Source: Macrobrachium rosenbergii
Lineage: Eukaryota; Arthropoda; Malacostraca; Decapoda; Palaemonidae
Assembly: GCF_040412425.1 (NCBI RefSeq)
Contig: NC_089792.1
Coordinates: forward strand, 22,312,199 to 22,376,198
Reading direction: 5' to 3'
DNA: 64,000 bases
Positions 49,966 to 62,200 of this stretch are shown in pieces. Each line of letters opens with the position of its first letter. Position 1 is the stretch's first letter. The notes under the pieces are model-generated. The model was not told the DNA's origin, did no database searches, and was given only the letters and a program-made list of their open reading frames with translations. The position numbers and the translations under genes are program-made.

Positions 49966-50395
49966 CAAGTAAAAAACGCCCCGAAGTTGCTTCGGCGTAA
50001 TCGAGTTTTCTGTACGGCGTATAATCAAGGCCACCAAAGGTAGATCTCTTTTTCGGTGGTCTCGGTATAATGCTGTATGAGCCGCGGCCCATAAAACTCT
50101 CAGCCGGCCGTGGTGGCCTGGCCTATATCGTTGCCAGAGATACGATTATGGCTAACTTTAATCTTAAGTAAAATAAAAACTACTGAGTCTAGAGGGCCGC
50201 AGTTTGGTTTCTTCAATGATTGGCGGGTGGATGATCAACATACCAATTTGCAGCCCTCTAGCCTCAGTAGTTTGTAAGGTCTGAGGGCGGAGAGGAAAAG
50301 TGCGGAGAGAAAAAGTGCGTACAGAATAAAGTGCGGACGGACAGACAAAGCCTGCACAGTAGTGTTCTTCTGCAGAAAAAAACACAGCAAGATAA
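49966..50395 (-). repeat. Family H structured element, copy 3 (most complete)
   Basis: Read on the minus strand: GTCTGTCCGTCCGCAC opening, first hairpin with arms AACTACTGAGGCTAGAGGGC and GGCCCTCTAGACTCAGTAG, TGGGCCGCGGCTCATACAGC, second hairpin CCACCGAAA/TTTGGTGG, then GAAAACTCGATTACGCCGAA with the third hairpin CGAAGcaaCTTCG, and a TTTTTTACTTGTTTTC end. All three stems remain nearly paired, although loops and flanks differ from copy 1. Confidence 0.88.
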
Positions 50396-50457
50396 GAAAC
50401 GAACATTGTCAATTAAAATATCCAATCATTGGCCATTATCTTGCTTTATGTTTCCAG

Positions 50458-50578
50458 CGATAAACCTCTGGAATTGAAAAGAACTAAAAGTGCACCTCAT
50501 CTCCTTTGTTCATTGCCTGTGATTACTGGTTCTTCGTCGTCATTATTAGAAAATGTTCGTAATCCTCAATTCTCTTCA
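50458..50578 (+). other. Candidate host coding exon
   Basis: A splice-acceptor-like tract (TTGCTTTATGTTTCCAG) precedes an open stretch coding for DKPLELKRTKSAPHLL and then a Ser-rich segment, with a possible donor CA|GTACGC at 50579. RTKSAP fits the R-x-x-S-x-P pattern bound by 14-3-3 proteins once phosphorylated, which would suit a disordered regulatory part of a signalling protein. No neighbouring exons are recognisable, the donor is weak and the protein family is unknown to me. It may be chance. Confidence 0.25.
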
Positions 50579-50739
50579 GTACGCATTATATCGCTGTTAT
50601 TGCCTTTCTTTAGAATAAAATATCAGCTGTGTGTTTGGAGATGGGGGAACGTGCATTCACAAAAACTACCCTTATGGAGATTAAAGTTGTTGCCTCTGAC
50701 AAGGAGGATACATTTTTCGGGTTATTTACTTCTTTGTTA

Positions 50740-51299
50740 ATTTTTTGCCACTAGGATTAGGCAGAAATATGCTTATGAATGATAAAAAGGTATTTTTTTT
50801 ATCAACGGTAAGCTTTGCCACTGGCGACAAGTGATGCTACTATAGTTTGGTAAGAAATGTGGTTATGCTGAACTTTTTAAGCGTTTTTTTTACTTCAGTG
50901 ATGGAGATTGCAAAATCATAATTGCTCTCAGTATCTAAATTTTGTAAAATATTAAGTGGAAATTAATATATTAGGTGCACCCTTTAAAAACCTTATAGGT
51001 ATTTTTTTTTTTTTTTTGCCTATACGTAAATTCAAGTTTATTTCTTTCAAATGAACGATTATTCCTTACTCAGGAAAGTAAATAGTACGTCGCACTTGTA
51101 TAGTCGACGGCCTACTAGGCTAGTCCTCACATTCTGTGGGAGCTTGAATTTCAAGTAATGGTTCCTGTAGGCCTTTGCCATTTGAGTAGGGTTCATCTCT
51201 TTGTTAGGTAAACTAACTCTCTGCGTTTTACCGCGCACAAAATACATGACCTTATTTTCTAGAAGGTAAATTACTCATACGGGATTGCGTTAAAACCTG
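50740..51299. other. Unassigned AT-rich stretch
   Basis: Poly-T at 51002-51017. No recognisable features. Confidence 0.5.
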
Positions 51300-51520
51300 C
51301 TGACACCCATACATTACCTTACAGACCTTACAGTTCGTTCGGGTTGCCCCAGGTCTGTCAGTGTGAGGCACCTCTGATGTCTACCAGAGAATTGCTAATG
51401 CATCTTCCGGTATATTTTGTATCTTCCAATCATGGATGGTCTGGGATGCAGCTTAGATATTTGTCGAGCTTATTCTTAACCACATCTACGCTCACTCCTG
51501 ACATGCTCCTCAGATGAGCA
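51300..51520 (-). mobile_element. CR1-like LINE, severely 5'-truncated copy
   Basis: The minus strand matches the last part of the LINE at 28018-29265: GCTCATCTGAGGAGCATGTC, then a region coding for GVSVDV...NKLDKYL, then the same 3' UTR (GGGCAACCCGAACGAACTGT) and the terminal CTGTAAGGT repeat. Only about 200 bases were copied. Sharing the exact 3' end with the longer copy defines the end of the family. Confidence 0.9.
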
Positions 51521-52190
51521 TAATGAAATAGAAGTAAAAAATCAGTGAGCATGAAAATGTAGTTTCCTTTGATTTTATCGGTTCATTTCACCTCTTTGTT
51601 TTGTCTTTTAATCGCATGACCATGTTATTTCCCGCTGCCAGAGTGAAAACGCTGACTAGTATTAGCGTGCGTAGGGAAAAATAAGACCTTCCTGAATGCT
51701 TCTGTCTTGCACAGCAAATTGTTGGCGAGTTCAAATACGGATTTTTTGTGAAAGCTTAAATTAAGCAAATTTAATAACCTGCAACTATGAATTTCCAGGG
51801 AAATATTTTGGTCATTTATAATTACCCATTTTTTTCCTCTTTTTAATGAGATAAATAGAATGCAGAATAAGTACGAATAATTTCTAAAGTGTTTTCCAAA
51901 TAGTTACCTTTCAGATTAATGCAGCTTAAAATACTGTTGCATTTTTGTGGAGAATAAAGGAAAAGTATGAGTTCCTCGTCTTGAAAAAATACTGCAGTAT
52001 TTCTTATTTGGACTAAATTCCTTTCCCTTTTCTGTGAGCTCATTTATCCTTCCGGTATTTCTAAAGTCGTGCACCGTTTAGTCTCATTTAATGTGAAGTT
52101 CAGGTTTCTGACAGCTGTTTCCGGGACAGTTGTCTTTCACTAACCGTTACATATACTTACAATTAATGTGTTTAGAGATGTGTTTGATTT
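51521..52190. other. Unassigned stretch
   Basis: No recognisable features before the minisatellite. Confidence 0.5.
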
Positions 52191-53045
52191 AAGGGAAATA
52201 AATTTCATTTTCCTTTTAGAGATATGTCTTTGATTCAATGGAATCAGCCTTCGTTCTTTTTTTTTGAAAGATATGTCTTCGGTTAAAGAGAATATTTTTT
52301 AGAGATTTGATTCCTTTTAACCAAAAACATATCTCATTTTCTTTTTAGAGATATGACTTTGGTTAAAGAGAATTAGACATCACTTTCATTTTAAGGATAT
52401 ATCTTTGGTTCAAGGGAATCAAACTTCACTTTCTTTTTAGAGATGTCTTTGGTTAAAGGGGAATCAAATCTCACTTTATTTTTAGAGACATGACTTTGGT
52501 TAAAGAGAATCTGGTGAAAGAGAATCAAACATCACTTTCTTTTTTAGAAGTATGTCTTTGGTTACAGGGAATCAAACCTCACTTTCTTTTGAGAGATGCC
52601 TTTTGTTAAAGGGAATCAAACCTCACTCTCTTTTTCAAGATATGTCTTTGATTAAAGGAACTCAGACTTCACTCTTTTTTTTTTTTTCTCCTATAGGGGG
52701 CTAGTGTCTTCAGTGCACCTCATGCGGTGCACTGTAGGCATTGCTTAAGGTTCTTTGCAGCATCCCTTCGGCTGCAGGCTGCAACCCTTTTCATTCCTTG
52801 TACTGTACTTCCTTTCATACTCTGTTTCTTCCGTCTTACTTTCCACCATCTCTTAACAACTCATTCATATTACATCCTGTTACACCTTTCAAATCTTCTT
52901 ACTGTTACTGTCAATTTCCGTTTCAGCCCAGAATAATCTTATAGGTCCCATTACTGGCCTTTGGCCTAAAGTCTATATTCTATCTGTTTATCACTTTCTT
53001 TTTAGAGATATGTATTTGATTAAAGGGAATCAGACTCCAGTTCTC
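52190..53045 (+). repeat. ~46-bp degenerate minisatellite interrupted by an S2 element
   Basis: About ten units made of TTCTTTTTAGAGATATGTCT and TTGGTTAAAGGGAATCAAAC plus CTCAC, with frequent small deletions. The array is cut at about 52690 by an S2 copy and resumes with one more unit at about 52990-53040. Confidence 0.85.
52690..52984 (+). mobile_element. S2 short interspersed element inside minisatellite
   Basis: Has TAGTGTCTTCAGTGCACCTC, a GCACTGTAGGCATTGC segment, GCAGCATCCCTTCGGC, a decayed middle, ATCTTATAGGTCCC and a TATATTCTATC end. The same minisatellite lies on both sides, so it inserted into an existing array. Confidence 0.88.
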
Positions 53046-53189
53046 TCAGATGAGACACATCCATAAAGTATAAGCACATCAGATTTTCTGATTGAATTTA
53101 TGAATTTAGGAAACACAAATAATAATGCAAAAATTACTTCGAAAGAAAATTGGTTATTGGTTTGATGCAGGCACATTCAAAGATCATTA

Positions 53190-53503
<314 letters not shown>

Positions 53504-54067
53504 ATGTGTGTGTAAGTATATACAGTAGTCCCTCAGTTATCTGGAACGCTATTATCCGACACAATATTACCCGACACACCCGGACTAGGGCCCCAAAGAT
53601 ATATGATATATGTAAATAAAAAAATCAGAAAACCACCCTCCAGTGGTTGGCAATGGTGATCGCCTCAGAAAAATGTTGATGATACTGCTTACACTCAAAC
53701 AGACTGAGAAAGGGTTTTTGTAGGAAGGGGGGGTGTCTTAAGAATTGTCAAGGGGGAGGGGGTCAGATGGCTGAGTGCCATGATAGAAGATGGCCAGTGT
53801 GGAGAGAGCGAGAGAAAACAATAACAGGTATGTTTACATCGAAGCCTAAGTACAGTAACACACACACTCCTTTACCTTTTTATTTATATTTTTATGCTAC
53901 AGTATTCTCAGTTATATTTTTACTGTGTTTTCTCATTTTTTTTTCAAATCAAAAGATAAGCGTAATTGTGTGCGTAGGGTAGGTACATATGTACACACTC
54001 ATTCGATGACGTCGGTGAACTTGCTACAGATTGTTTGGTTTTGTCTCGCCTACATATGCAATTCACA

Positions 54068-54895
54068 TTTTAAATATTTTTACGGTGATTAGAGATGAAA
54101 TATTTAAATATTTTTTACATTGATTAGAGATGAAATATTTAAATATTTTTACGGTGATTAGAGATGAATTATTTAAATATTTTTTACGGTGATTAGAGAT
54201 GAAATATTTAAATATTTTTAGGTGATTAGAAATGAAATATTTAAATATTTTTACGGTGATTAGAGATGAAATATTTAAATATTTTTACGGTGATTAGAGA
54301 TGAAATATTTAAATATTTTTACGGTGATTAGAGATGAAATATTTAAATATTTTTACGGTGATTAGAGATGAAATATTTAAATATTTTTACGGTGATTAGA
54401 AGTGAAATATTTAAATATTTTTACGTTGATTAGAGATGAAATATTTAAATATTTTTTACGGTGATTAGAGACGAAATATTTAAATATTTTTACGGTGATT
54501 AGAGACGAAATATTTAAATATTTTTACGGTGATTAGAGATGAAATATTTAAATATTTTTACGGTGATTAGAGATGAAATATTTAAATATTTTTTACGGTG
54601 ATTAGAGATGAAATATTTAAATATTTTTACGGGGATTAGAGGTGAAATTTTTAGATATTTTTACGGTGATTAGAGATGAAATATTTAAATATTTTTACGG
54701 TGATTAGAGATGAAATATTTAAATATTTTTACGGTGATTAGAGATGAAATATTTAAATATTTTTACGGTGATTAGAGATGAAATATTTAAATATTTTTTT
54801 TTCGGTGATTAGAGATGAAATATTTAAATATTTTTACGGTGATTAGAGATGAAATATTTAAATATTTTACGGTGATTAGAGATGATATATCAACA
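54068..54895 (+). repeat. 34-bp minisatellite, ~24 units
   Basis: Each unit consists of CGGTGATTAGAGATG and the self-complementary AAATATTTAAATATTT. Copies are highly uniform, with variation mostly in T-run length (4-7). Unit B of the surrounding duplication has a single diverged monomer at about 56046-56078. Confidence 0.95.
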
Positions 54896-55133
54896 GTGTT
54901 AAAATATTCACTTACGTACTGTTATGATATGTGTGATAATCACACTTAGAGTCAAACAAACTTGTAATGAAATACGGTACAGTAAATCAAGTAAAAAAAA
55001 AAATAGCAATATATGTATGTATGCACGCACTCATTCAATGGCATCATAAACTTCCTGGAGTTTGATCAGTTTTATGTTTTTATGTTATACAGTGGTTCAT
55101 ATTTCACTAAAGGATATCTACAGTACTGAGATA

Positions 55134-55260
<127 letters not shown>

Positions 55261-55379
55261 CATACATACATACTGAGAGAAAGGGAGAGAACAACAACTC
55301 GGGTATGTCGACATCAGAGCCTCATACAGTAACACACAGACACTCCTTCACGATTTTATATATATTTTATGCTACAGTA

Positions 55380-55872
55380 CAGGTTGACATTAAAAAATCC
55401 GGCCATCGATAGGCCAGTTCCACAGATTTCCGGCATGATTTCGGAGCCCATTTCCAAATTTACTGCGTTGGCGCGCCACTGTATTCTGGAGGCGCTGTTT
55501 ATGTTTTGATGGCGCTGTACTTGAGAATCAGCTGTTGCTTGCACGTGCGAACAGGCTTTCCCGTTCATTCCTCCTCGTCTTATCATTTATTTACTGCTTT
55601 ATAGCCCCATTGTAAACATCGTGCGTTGTCGATCGCAGAGAAAATGGGAATTCCGTTGAACTAAAATTCTGTAGAATGTGTTATTTAGCTGATGAACATT
55701 AAAATTTCATTTGCTTTTCATTTAGTGTTTAATTTTCTTTCTTTAAAGGACTGTACAGGTAGTAATTTTCTCTCAGATATATACGGCATATATAACCATA
55801 AAAAAATCCGACATTTCGAAAATCCGGCATTCCTCAGGTCCAGAGGCTGCCGGATTTTTAAATGCCAACCTG
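55380..55872. mobile_element. 493-bp MITE with terminal inverted repeats and TA duplication
   Basis: The left end CAGGTTGACATTAAAAAATC and the right end, reverse-complemented, CAGGTTGGCATTTAAAAATC match at 18 of 20 positions, and CGG follows on both sides. TA flanks both sides (55378-55379, 55873-55874). The matching position in unit A reads ACAGTATTCTC with a single TA, so the empty site is preserved. Sub-terminal copies of AATCCGGCAT and AATCCGACAT lie near the right end, as in pogo-type elements. No transposase is present. Confidence 0.92.
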
Positions 55873-56362
55873 TATTCTCATTTACACTATATTTTTACTT
55901 CATTTTATGATTTTTTATTTTTACCAACCAAAAGATAAACGCAGTCAAGTGCGTAGGGTACATGCATATGCACATCCTCATTTGATGGCATCAGTGAACT
56001 TGCTACACCCTGCTTGGCCTTGTCTTGCCTATATATGAAATGCTCATTTTAAATATATTTATGGTGATTAGAGATGAAATGTCAACAGTGATGAAATATT
56101 CTCTTGCGTACTGTTAGGATATGTGTGGTGCGTACTGTTAGGATATGTGTGGTGATCATACTTAGAGCCAGGTAAACTTGTAATGAAATACAACACAGTA
56201 AATCAGGCAAAGCAACAGGAAAAAAAAAAAAAAAAAGGCAACACGTACGTGCGTAGATAAGCACTCCATTGATGGCGCCATGAACTTCCTGGAGTTTGAT
56301 TAGTTTCGTGTTTTTATGTTTATGATGCAGTAATTCATATTTCATTAAAGGGTTTTTACAGG

Positions 56363-56366
<4 letters not shown>

Positions 56367-56415
<49 letters not shown>
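56367..56415. repeat. (AG)n microsatellite
   Basis: About 24 units, at the start of unit C. Confidence 0.95.
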
Positions 56416-56419
<4 letters not shown>

Positions 56420-56509
56420 CCGAGCTATATTTACATCAAAGTCTAATATAGTAACACACAGACACACACACACTCTTTCACAGTTTGTATGATAATTTAA
56501 GTGTAGAGT

Positions 56510-56811
56510 ACGTACGTACACAGTTCTTCATTGGAGGGGTGAGTAGAGCTCCCAGCTAGCACACTGTTGTCCCAGCGTTCGATTCTCCGAGAGGCCAATG
56601 AAGAATTAGAGGAATTTATTTCTGGTGTTAGAAATTCATTTCTCGTCATAATGTGGTTCGGATTCCACAATAAGCTGTAGGTCCCGTTGCTGGGTAACCA
56701 GTTGGTTCTTAGCCACGTAAAATAAATCTAATCCTTCGGGCCAGCCCTAGGAGAGCTCTTAATCAGCTCAGTGGTCTGGTTAAACTAAGATATACTTAAC
56801 GTACGTACACA
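56510..56811 (+). mobile_element. S1 tRNA-derived SINE, full length, with exact 13-bp target duplication
   Basis: Element 56523-56798: tRNA-like head with GGTGAGTAGAGCTCCCAGCT and B-box-like GTTCGATTCTCC, body GGTTCGGATTCCACAATAAG, 3' domain CAGCCCTAGGAGAGCTCTTA and a CTAAGATATACTT end. ACGTACGTACACA flanks it at 56510-56522 and 56799-56811. This is the cleanest S1 copy in the window and defines its ends. Confidence 0.93.
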
Positions 56812-56899
56812 CACACTCATTAATTCCAATAACTTCTTAGTAGTGTTAGTAAAGTGAATTTGCTTTGAACAGTCGTCATCGAGAAATGCCCTATGTACT

Positions 56900-57880
56900 T
56901 ACGATGTAAACACAGATTGTTGTACTGTAATGCTCAAACACTTTGTGTAACAAACTGAACAAATTTCATTTTCAGTAGTGTACTATGCTAGGCTTTCAAA
57001 CAAGATTACCAAACCTATGGCTTATATAATAATTCATAACCATTTCTTATAATTAACAACCACTCCCCAGAGAACTGACATAAACAACATCTAGCATGAT
57101 ATAAACAAATGAATCGGGAAACAGCTGTTTTGCAATTTCGACGGATGTACTTTAACCTAAAGTATGTAAGTTTACCTATGTATACCCCTTTTACATTTAT
57201 GTAGAAAAATAAAAATAATAATTCCAGAAATACATTCGTTTCTTTTAGCAACTAAAAAACAATGCTCCCAATTCTTTCACTAGTAGGCCCAGTCAGCTGA
57301 TTCTGAGGGCACAAACATTAGTCATTGCAAGTGGCCGATTGATGATTGTTTTTTATACACATTACGATGATGAAATAACATGATAATGGTACAGTATAAA
57401 TGGATTCAGTAAGTAAAATATAAATTTCATTATCATTACCTTTATCTTAAATACATCAGTAATAGCCTAGTTAACTTATGCAAAGGGGTACTGTGAGTGT
57501 AACACCTAGCTTAGGTCATTTCCAACACTTATTTTGTATCTTGTGCATGATGATAAAATATGGTAACAGATAAGAAAGTTGCAGTATAAAAAAGCATTAA
57601 AAGGTCATGAAACCATGGTAGGCTGTGGTTAAACACTGTTGGCTACCTGCCTACAAGAGAGAAAAAGAACGGGTTACATTTTCTTCCAAGTGCATTTATG
57701 TAGTATATTTTGTTACAAATGTTGAGAAAAAAGGTAGATAATTGCCATTTGCATAAATTTATAAGTATAAAGTGTGATGGTGTTGTTTATAAGCATACTG
57801 ATTGTTTACAATTATGTGGTATTGATAAGGTTAGGAGAGGAAGGGTACAGAGTTGCCCTTGAATACCCCCTAGATTTTTT
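56900..57880. other. Unassigned right part of the pogo-like element
   Basis: No frame over 80 codons and no transposase motif. Composition like the surroundings. Confidence 0.5.
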
Positions 57881-57962
57881 TACTCGCCCTTATCTGGCTT
57901 TAGGCATTATACGACGGGCCCTTGGCTCTATTAATCTGGATAATTGAAGGATTACTATATTT

Positions 57963-58085
57963 TCATGTAAGGCCACAGAAAAAATAAATGAAAGAAGTAT
58001 CAACTGCTTTCGTGTTATTTCCACACATTTTGTACATTGAAAATGTTTGTACTTCTGTTTTATTCTTTCTGTGGCTTTACATGAA
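57963..58085. repeat. 123-bp foldback next to the pogo-like right end
   Basis: Left arm TTCATGTAAGGCCACAGAAA and its continuation (to about 58003) pair with the reverse complement of 58046-58085, which reads TTCATGTAAAGCCACAGAAA, then AATAAA-like and GAAGTA-C-AAC words. The loop is about 42 bp. It starts five bases after the pogo-like end. Confidence 0.85.
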
Positions 58086-58089
58086 TATA

Positions 58090-59190
58090 TAATATATATA
58101 TTTATATATTATATATTATATATATGTGGATATATATATATGTATATATATACATACATACATATACACATATTTCAAGAACAAGTCTTTTCATCATCAA
58201 ATAAAGGGTAGTCACTTAACCTGCAGTTTCCTTGGAATACTGAGCTTGCTTTTGTGTCTCTTCATCTTGAGAAAATACCTCCACAACCTTCTTTCCGTGT
58301 CATCTCCATTCTTCGTCGAGATTTTGCGATTATCCTAAGGCATTAAATCGTAACTCTGCTTGTTGTTGCAATTTGCCGGTCGATGAGAATTACATATCTT
58401 CTTCCTGAATCCGTTATGAATACTGTCTACCTGAATTACTGACTACAATTTTCAAATCTCTACTGTCGTATTTCGTACAGCATGGAGTCTTTGCATCAGC
58501 TTTCCAATTGTTTTTCATGTATTTTCCTGATTCATTTCCTACCTCCTCAATTATCTTTCGTTCCTTGAATTTATTTGAGCATAGTTGACAGTTGCGTAAC
58601 AGAATATTTACATATAATTTGTTCTGTGTTTAAAATCTTGCTTAGTAACAGAGATTCATATTGTTAATGAATACTTAAAACGTGAGTCTGTTGCATTAAT
58701 TCCAAAATGAATTTTTTTACAATGTCTGTATTACTATTTTTAAAAACTTCAATATCTTTCTTTTATTTACCTTGACTCTCTTAAAATAAAAAAAATTAAA
58801 AGATATAAATTTTTAGATACTCCTAAAGATGATAAAATATGCTAATTTAAAATAATATACACTAAAATATCACAATGATCTACAAACCGATAACTTATAT
58901 GAAGACGTATTCGCTCGCTTCTGATGGAAGCAAATCGGAATTTTCTGAAATCCCTGCACTGAATATGTCATGGGAAAATATCATCTGTGACGTTCTGTTA
59001 GAAACTGGTGCAGCCTGATTTGTATGCGAAACACAATATTGCATTACGACGAGTTTTAACGCTAATGCTGGGCTTTGAATAGGAAATCATGAGGATTACA
59101 GGCCTCTTTTTATCTGGAGGGAATGCTTTCAGATATGTCTTCCGTTGATTGCAGCTCTTCACCCAAGATGTATCTTTTATTAGAAACAGG

Positions 59191-59247
<57 letters not shown>

Positions 59248-62200
59248 TGATGGTCAAACCTATTGCTTTGTAGCCCAGTGTCTAGAATATTTTAGCAACT
59301 GGTTTTTGCTTGAACCATTCCACTGAATAATAAGGCAGTCAGGATGTAAAGGGTTTAAGGGGTTTTGTGCATCATGGTAATTCGAAGTCTTGAAGGTATC
59401 CAGGTACATCAAGTCAACGCTTTGGATTCTTCTGCGTTTCAAGGGATTAAGTAAAATCGCCAGTCACTTTACTTTCATCTCAATAGTCGGTTGGGGATCG
59501 CGAAAGGTAAAACTGGTCTATTTAAACTGGTTAAAGGTTTTCGCTGTTGATACAAAGTCTTCTTTTCGGGGGGAGATAGTTATAAATGATAGTGAATTAC
59601 TTAGGATTTTTGTTGGGTATTTTATATTTCTTATTAGAGTAGGAGATATAACTTATAAATGATATGAAATTCCGTAGGAGTTTTTATCGGGTATTTCAAA
59701 TTTCTTTTGGCATTTCATTATTGCTGAATGCATATACTTATGTATCCCCATTAGACTTGCTTGCATTTTTACCTTGTTCCTCTAATGTTGTGTTTCCTTT
59801 GCATCTCTTCTTTTTGAAGGAGAAAACTTTTGATAAAGAAATGGTGACAGATACGAAATTAATCGTCTTGGGTTAACTAACTCAGTTTTCGCCAGCTTAT
59901 TTTAATTAGCTCGATTCTAAGGCATAATTCCCCTACGAAAATGAATTTTGAAAATGTCGTGTTTCCATTTGAACTGGCGCGAGGGCGCAGCTCAGTTATT
60001 GCATGCAGTCAAGTCATAAAAAGAAAATAACTTAAAAAAATAAAGGTGTGCTTGAGTCTCATCCAGAGAAATGGTTTTTGTGGAAACATTGTCGAAACCA
60101 GGAATATAAAAATGCTTATGGGATTCCAAAGAATGAAGGTAGTAATGAGGAAAAAGAACAATGTAAGCGCCCATCTAATGAATGTTTACAGGTATCCACG
60201 AAAACTACCCTAAAATACCCCCGGTGGAATAGAGAGAGAGAGAGAGGATGACTTTTGTAATGAAAATAGGGACTGAAACAGAGGACAACGTACGCCTTTG
60301 ACTTCATTTCACTATTCCTGTCTGACTTATGGTATGTGATTTTGCTTGCGAAGTCGTCAGCAAATGTGCACAAATGCATTTTCGTAGTGCTGTAATCACT
60401 GAACAGTTATAAAATGGGATAGTTTGTACAACAGTTCCAAAGAGAATAAATCAACCAGAAAATATTCTGATTTTTAATTATACATCTACTATATGCACTG
60501 TTTAAAATATCGAGAAATACCTATAAGTTTATGATTCATTATTTTTAAAACTTGTAGGATCGTTTTCCAGAATAGACGAATTACCATCATACACCTAATT
60601 ACTCCACGCGTATTTACAGTGCAATAAGCTCACGGATTAAAAATCATAAAAACATACTAGTTTCTAAAATGGCTTTATCTCGCTTCGAAATAATCATCAC
60701 TTTGAAGTAAAATGTCGTAAAAGCGTTGTATGATTCCACGTATGAAATCTAATTGTTTGCTTCAAGTCACAGACGAGGCTAGAATATTTTATTCCCATGG
60801 ATATGCATTTTAAGGATTCTGAAATTGTTTTTTTGGAGCACGATTTCCACCATGAAGAACTGCTCGTAGCTAGGATCTAACAAGATTAAGGATTTACGTC
60901 AACTGAGTTTCAGATCAGTTCTGAAAAACCTTTGAAAATATGTTTAATTTGAATGAAAAAATGCGCTCGCAAATACATTGGTTCGCATGTTATAGAAGCC
61001 TCGTGGAATATTGTCATCAATATACAAGGAAAGAAATTCACAAATTAAATAAGACTTTTTTTGTAATGTTTTAAATTATCGTTGACATATTGTAAGTCTT
61101 TATAAACATTTTTTGAGCAGCTATGGAAACTACCTTGCATTTCAGATAAACCTGTGATTTTAAGGACGAATTAAGAATATCGAGAATGAAGTGAAATTTA
61201 TATTAAGAAAATTCTTTTTATTTCATGATATGTAATTTTTTTTCGCAGTATTTGTGATATTCTGCTGAACAAGTCTGAGCCTTGGTGTACAGGAACTACT
61301 GACTCATCTTACTTTTGAGAAATATCATATGAAAGTGTCAGCAAATGCCGCACGGAAGTTAACTATTATACGTAAGGCCTCACATATTTATAACAACGAT
61401 AAAATAAACGCAATATGTTATTACCAGAGATTTATCTCTTTTTGATGACTGGTTCGTGGTGGTAGGTTTCTGTTTCCTGAGATTAGCAGATATGACTTGG
61501 ATCATCAACAGATGGTCTCTTGATTGTCAGCTTTTCATAAGTTGTATTTTAACAGAGATCTTTCGCTGTCACAGTTTATCACTGATCATCTCCTGCTGAA
61601 TGCAACCAGATTTGCTGAACAGCAGTACCAGTAGGCAGTAAATATGCCACGCTGTCGAACTTCTCAGTTCCAGATGTCTTTTATTCCTCATACCGTTGTA
61701 CTGTGGAACGGTAATTGACGTCGCACTACCATGGGGCACCAGAGTAGATGAGAAAGAAAAAAAAAACATCATAAGTATCGAGACCTGAAAATCGAAATAA
61801 GAAGGATGTGGGATATGACAGTGGAAATTGTACCCGTAATCATAGGAACGCTGAAAAGGAAACTGGAAAACTAAAACAATTCACCTTGTACTTTAATAGT
61901 TTATTCATATTTTTACTTTTTTGTTTATTAATTTACTGATATTTCTTTTTCAATACCTGATCTCTTTTTTTCTGTATTTCCTGTTATCTTCCGTAATTTG
62001 TTTCAAATGAGCACCATTCATCATCATCATCATCATAATAATAATAATAATAATAAAGTTGTCAGACTAGAGTTTTGCGCTCGAATGCTTCCCATCTTGA
62101 AGAGAAGTATCCTATGAGATGGAACAGTAGATTAATTGTCCTTTCAGAAAAGGAAATCTGGAAAAAGGAAGCATTAAGAAGCAAATATGGATTGATTTGT

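Noticed and set aside
56523..56610. Functional tRNA gene
   Set aside because: The A- and B-box-like sequences are there, but the region does not fold to a proper cloverleaf by eye and is the 5' head of a repeated SINE.
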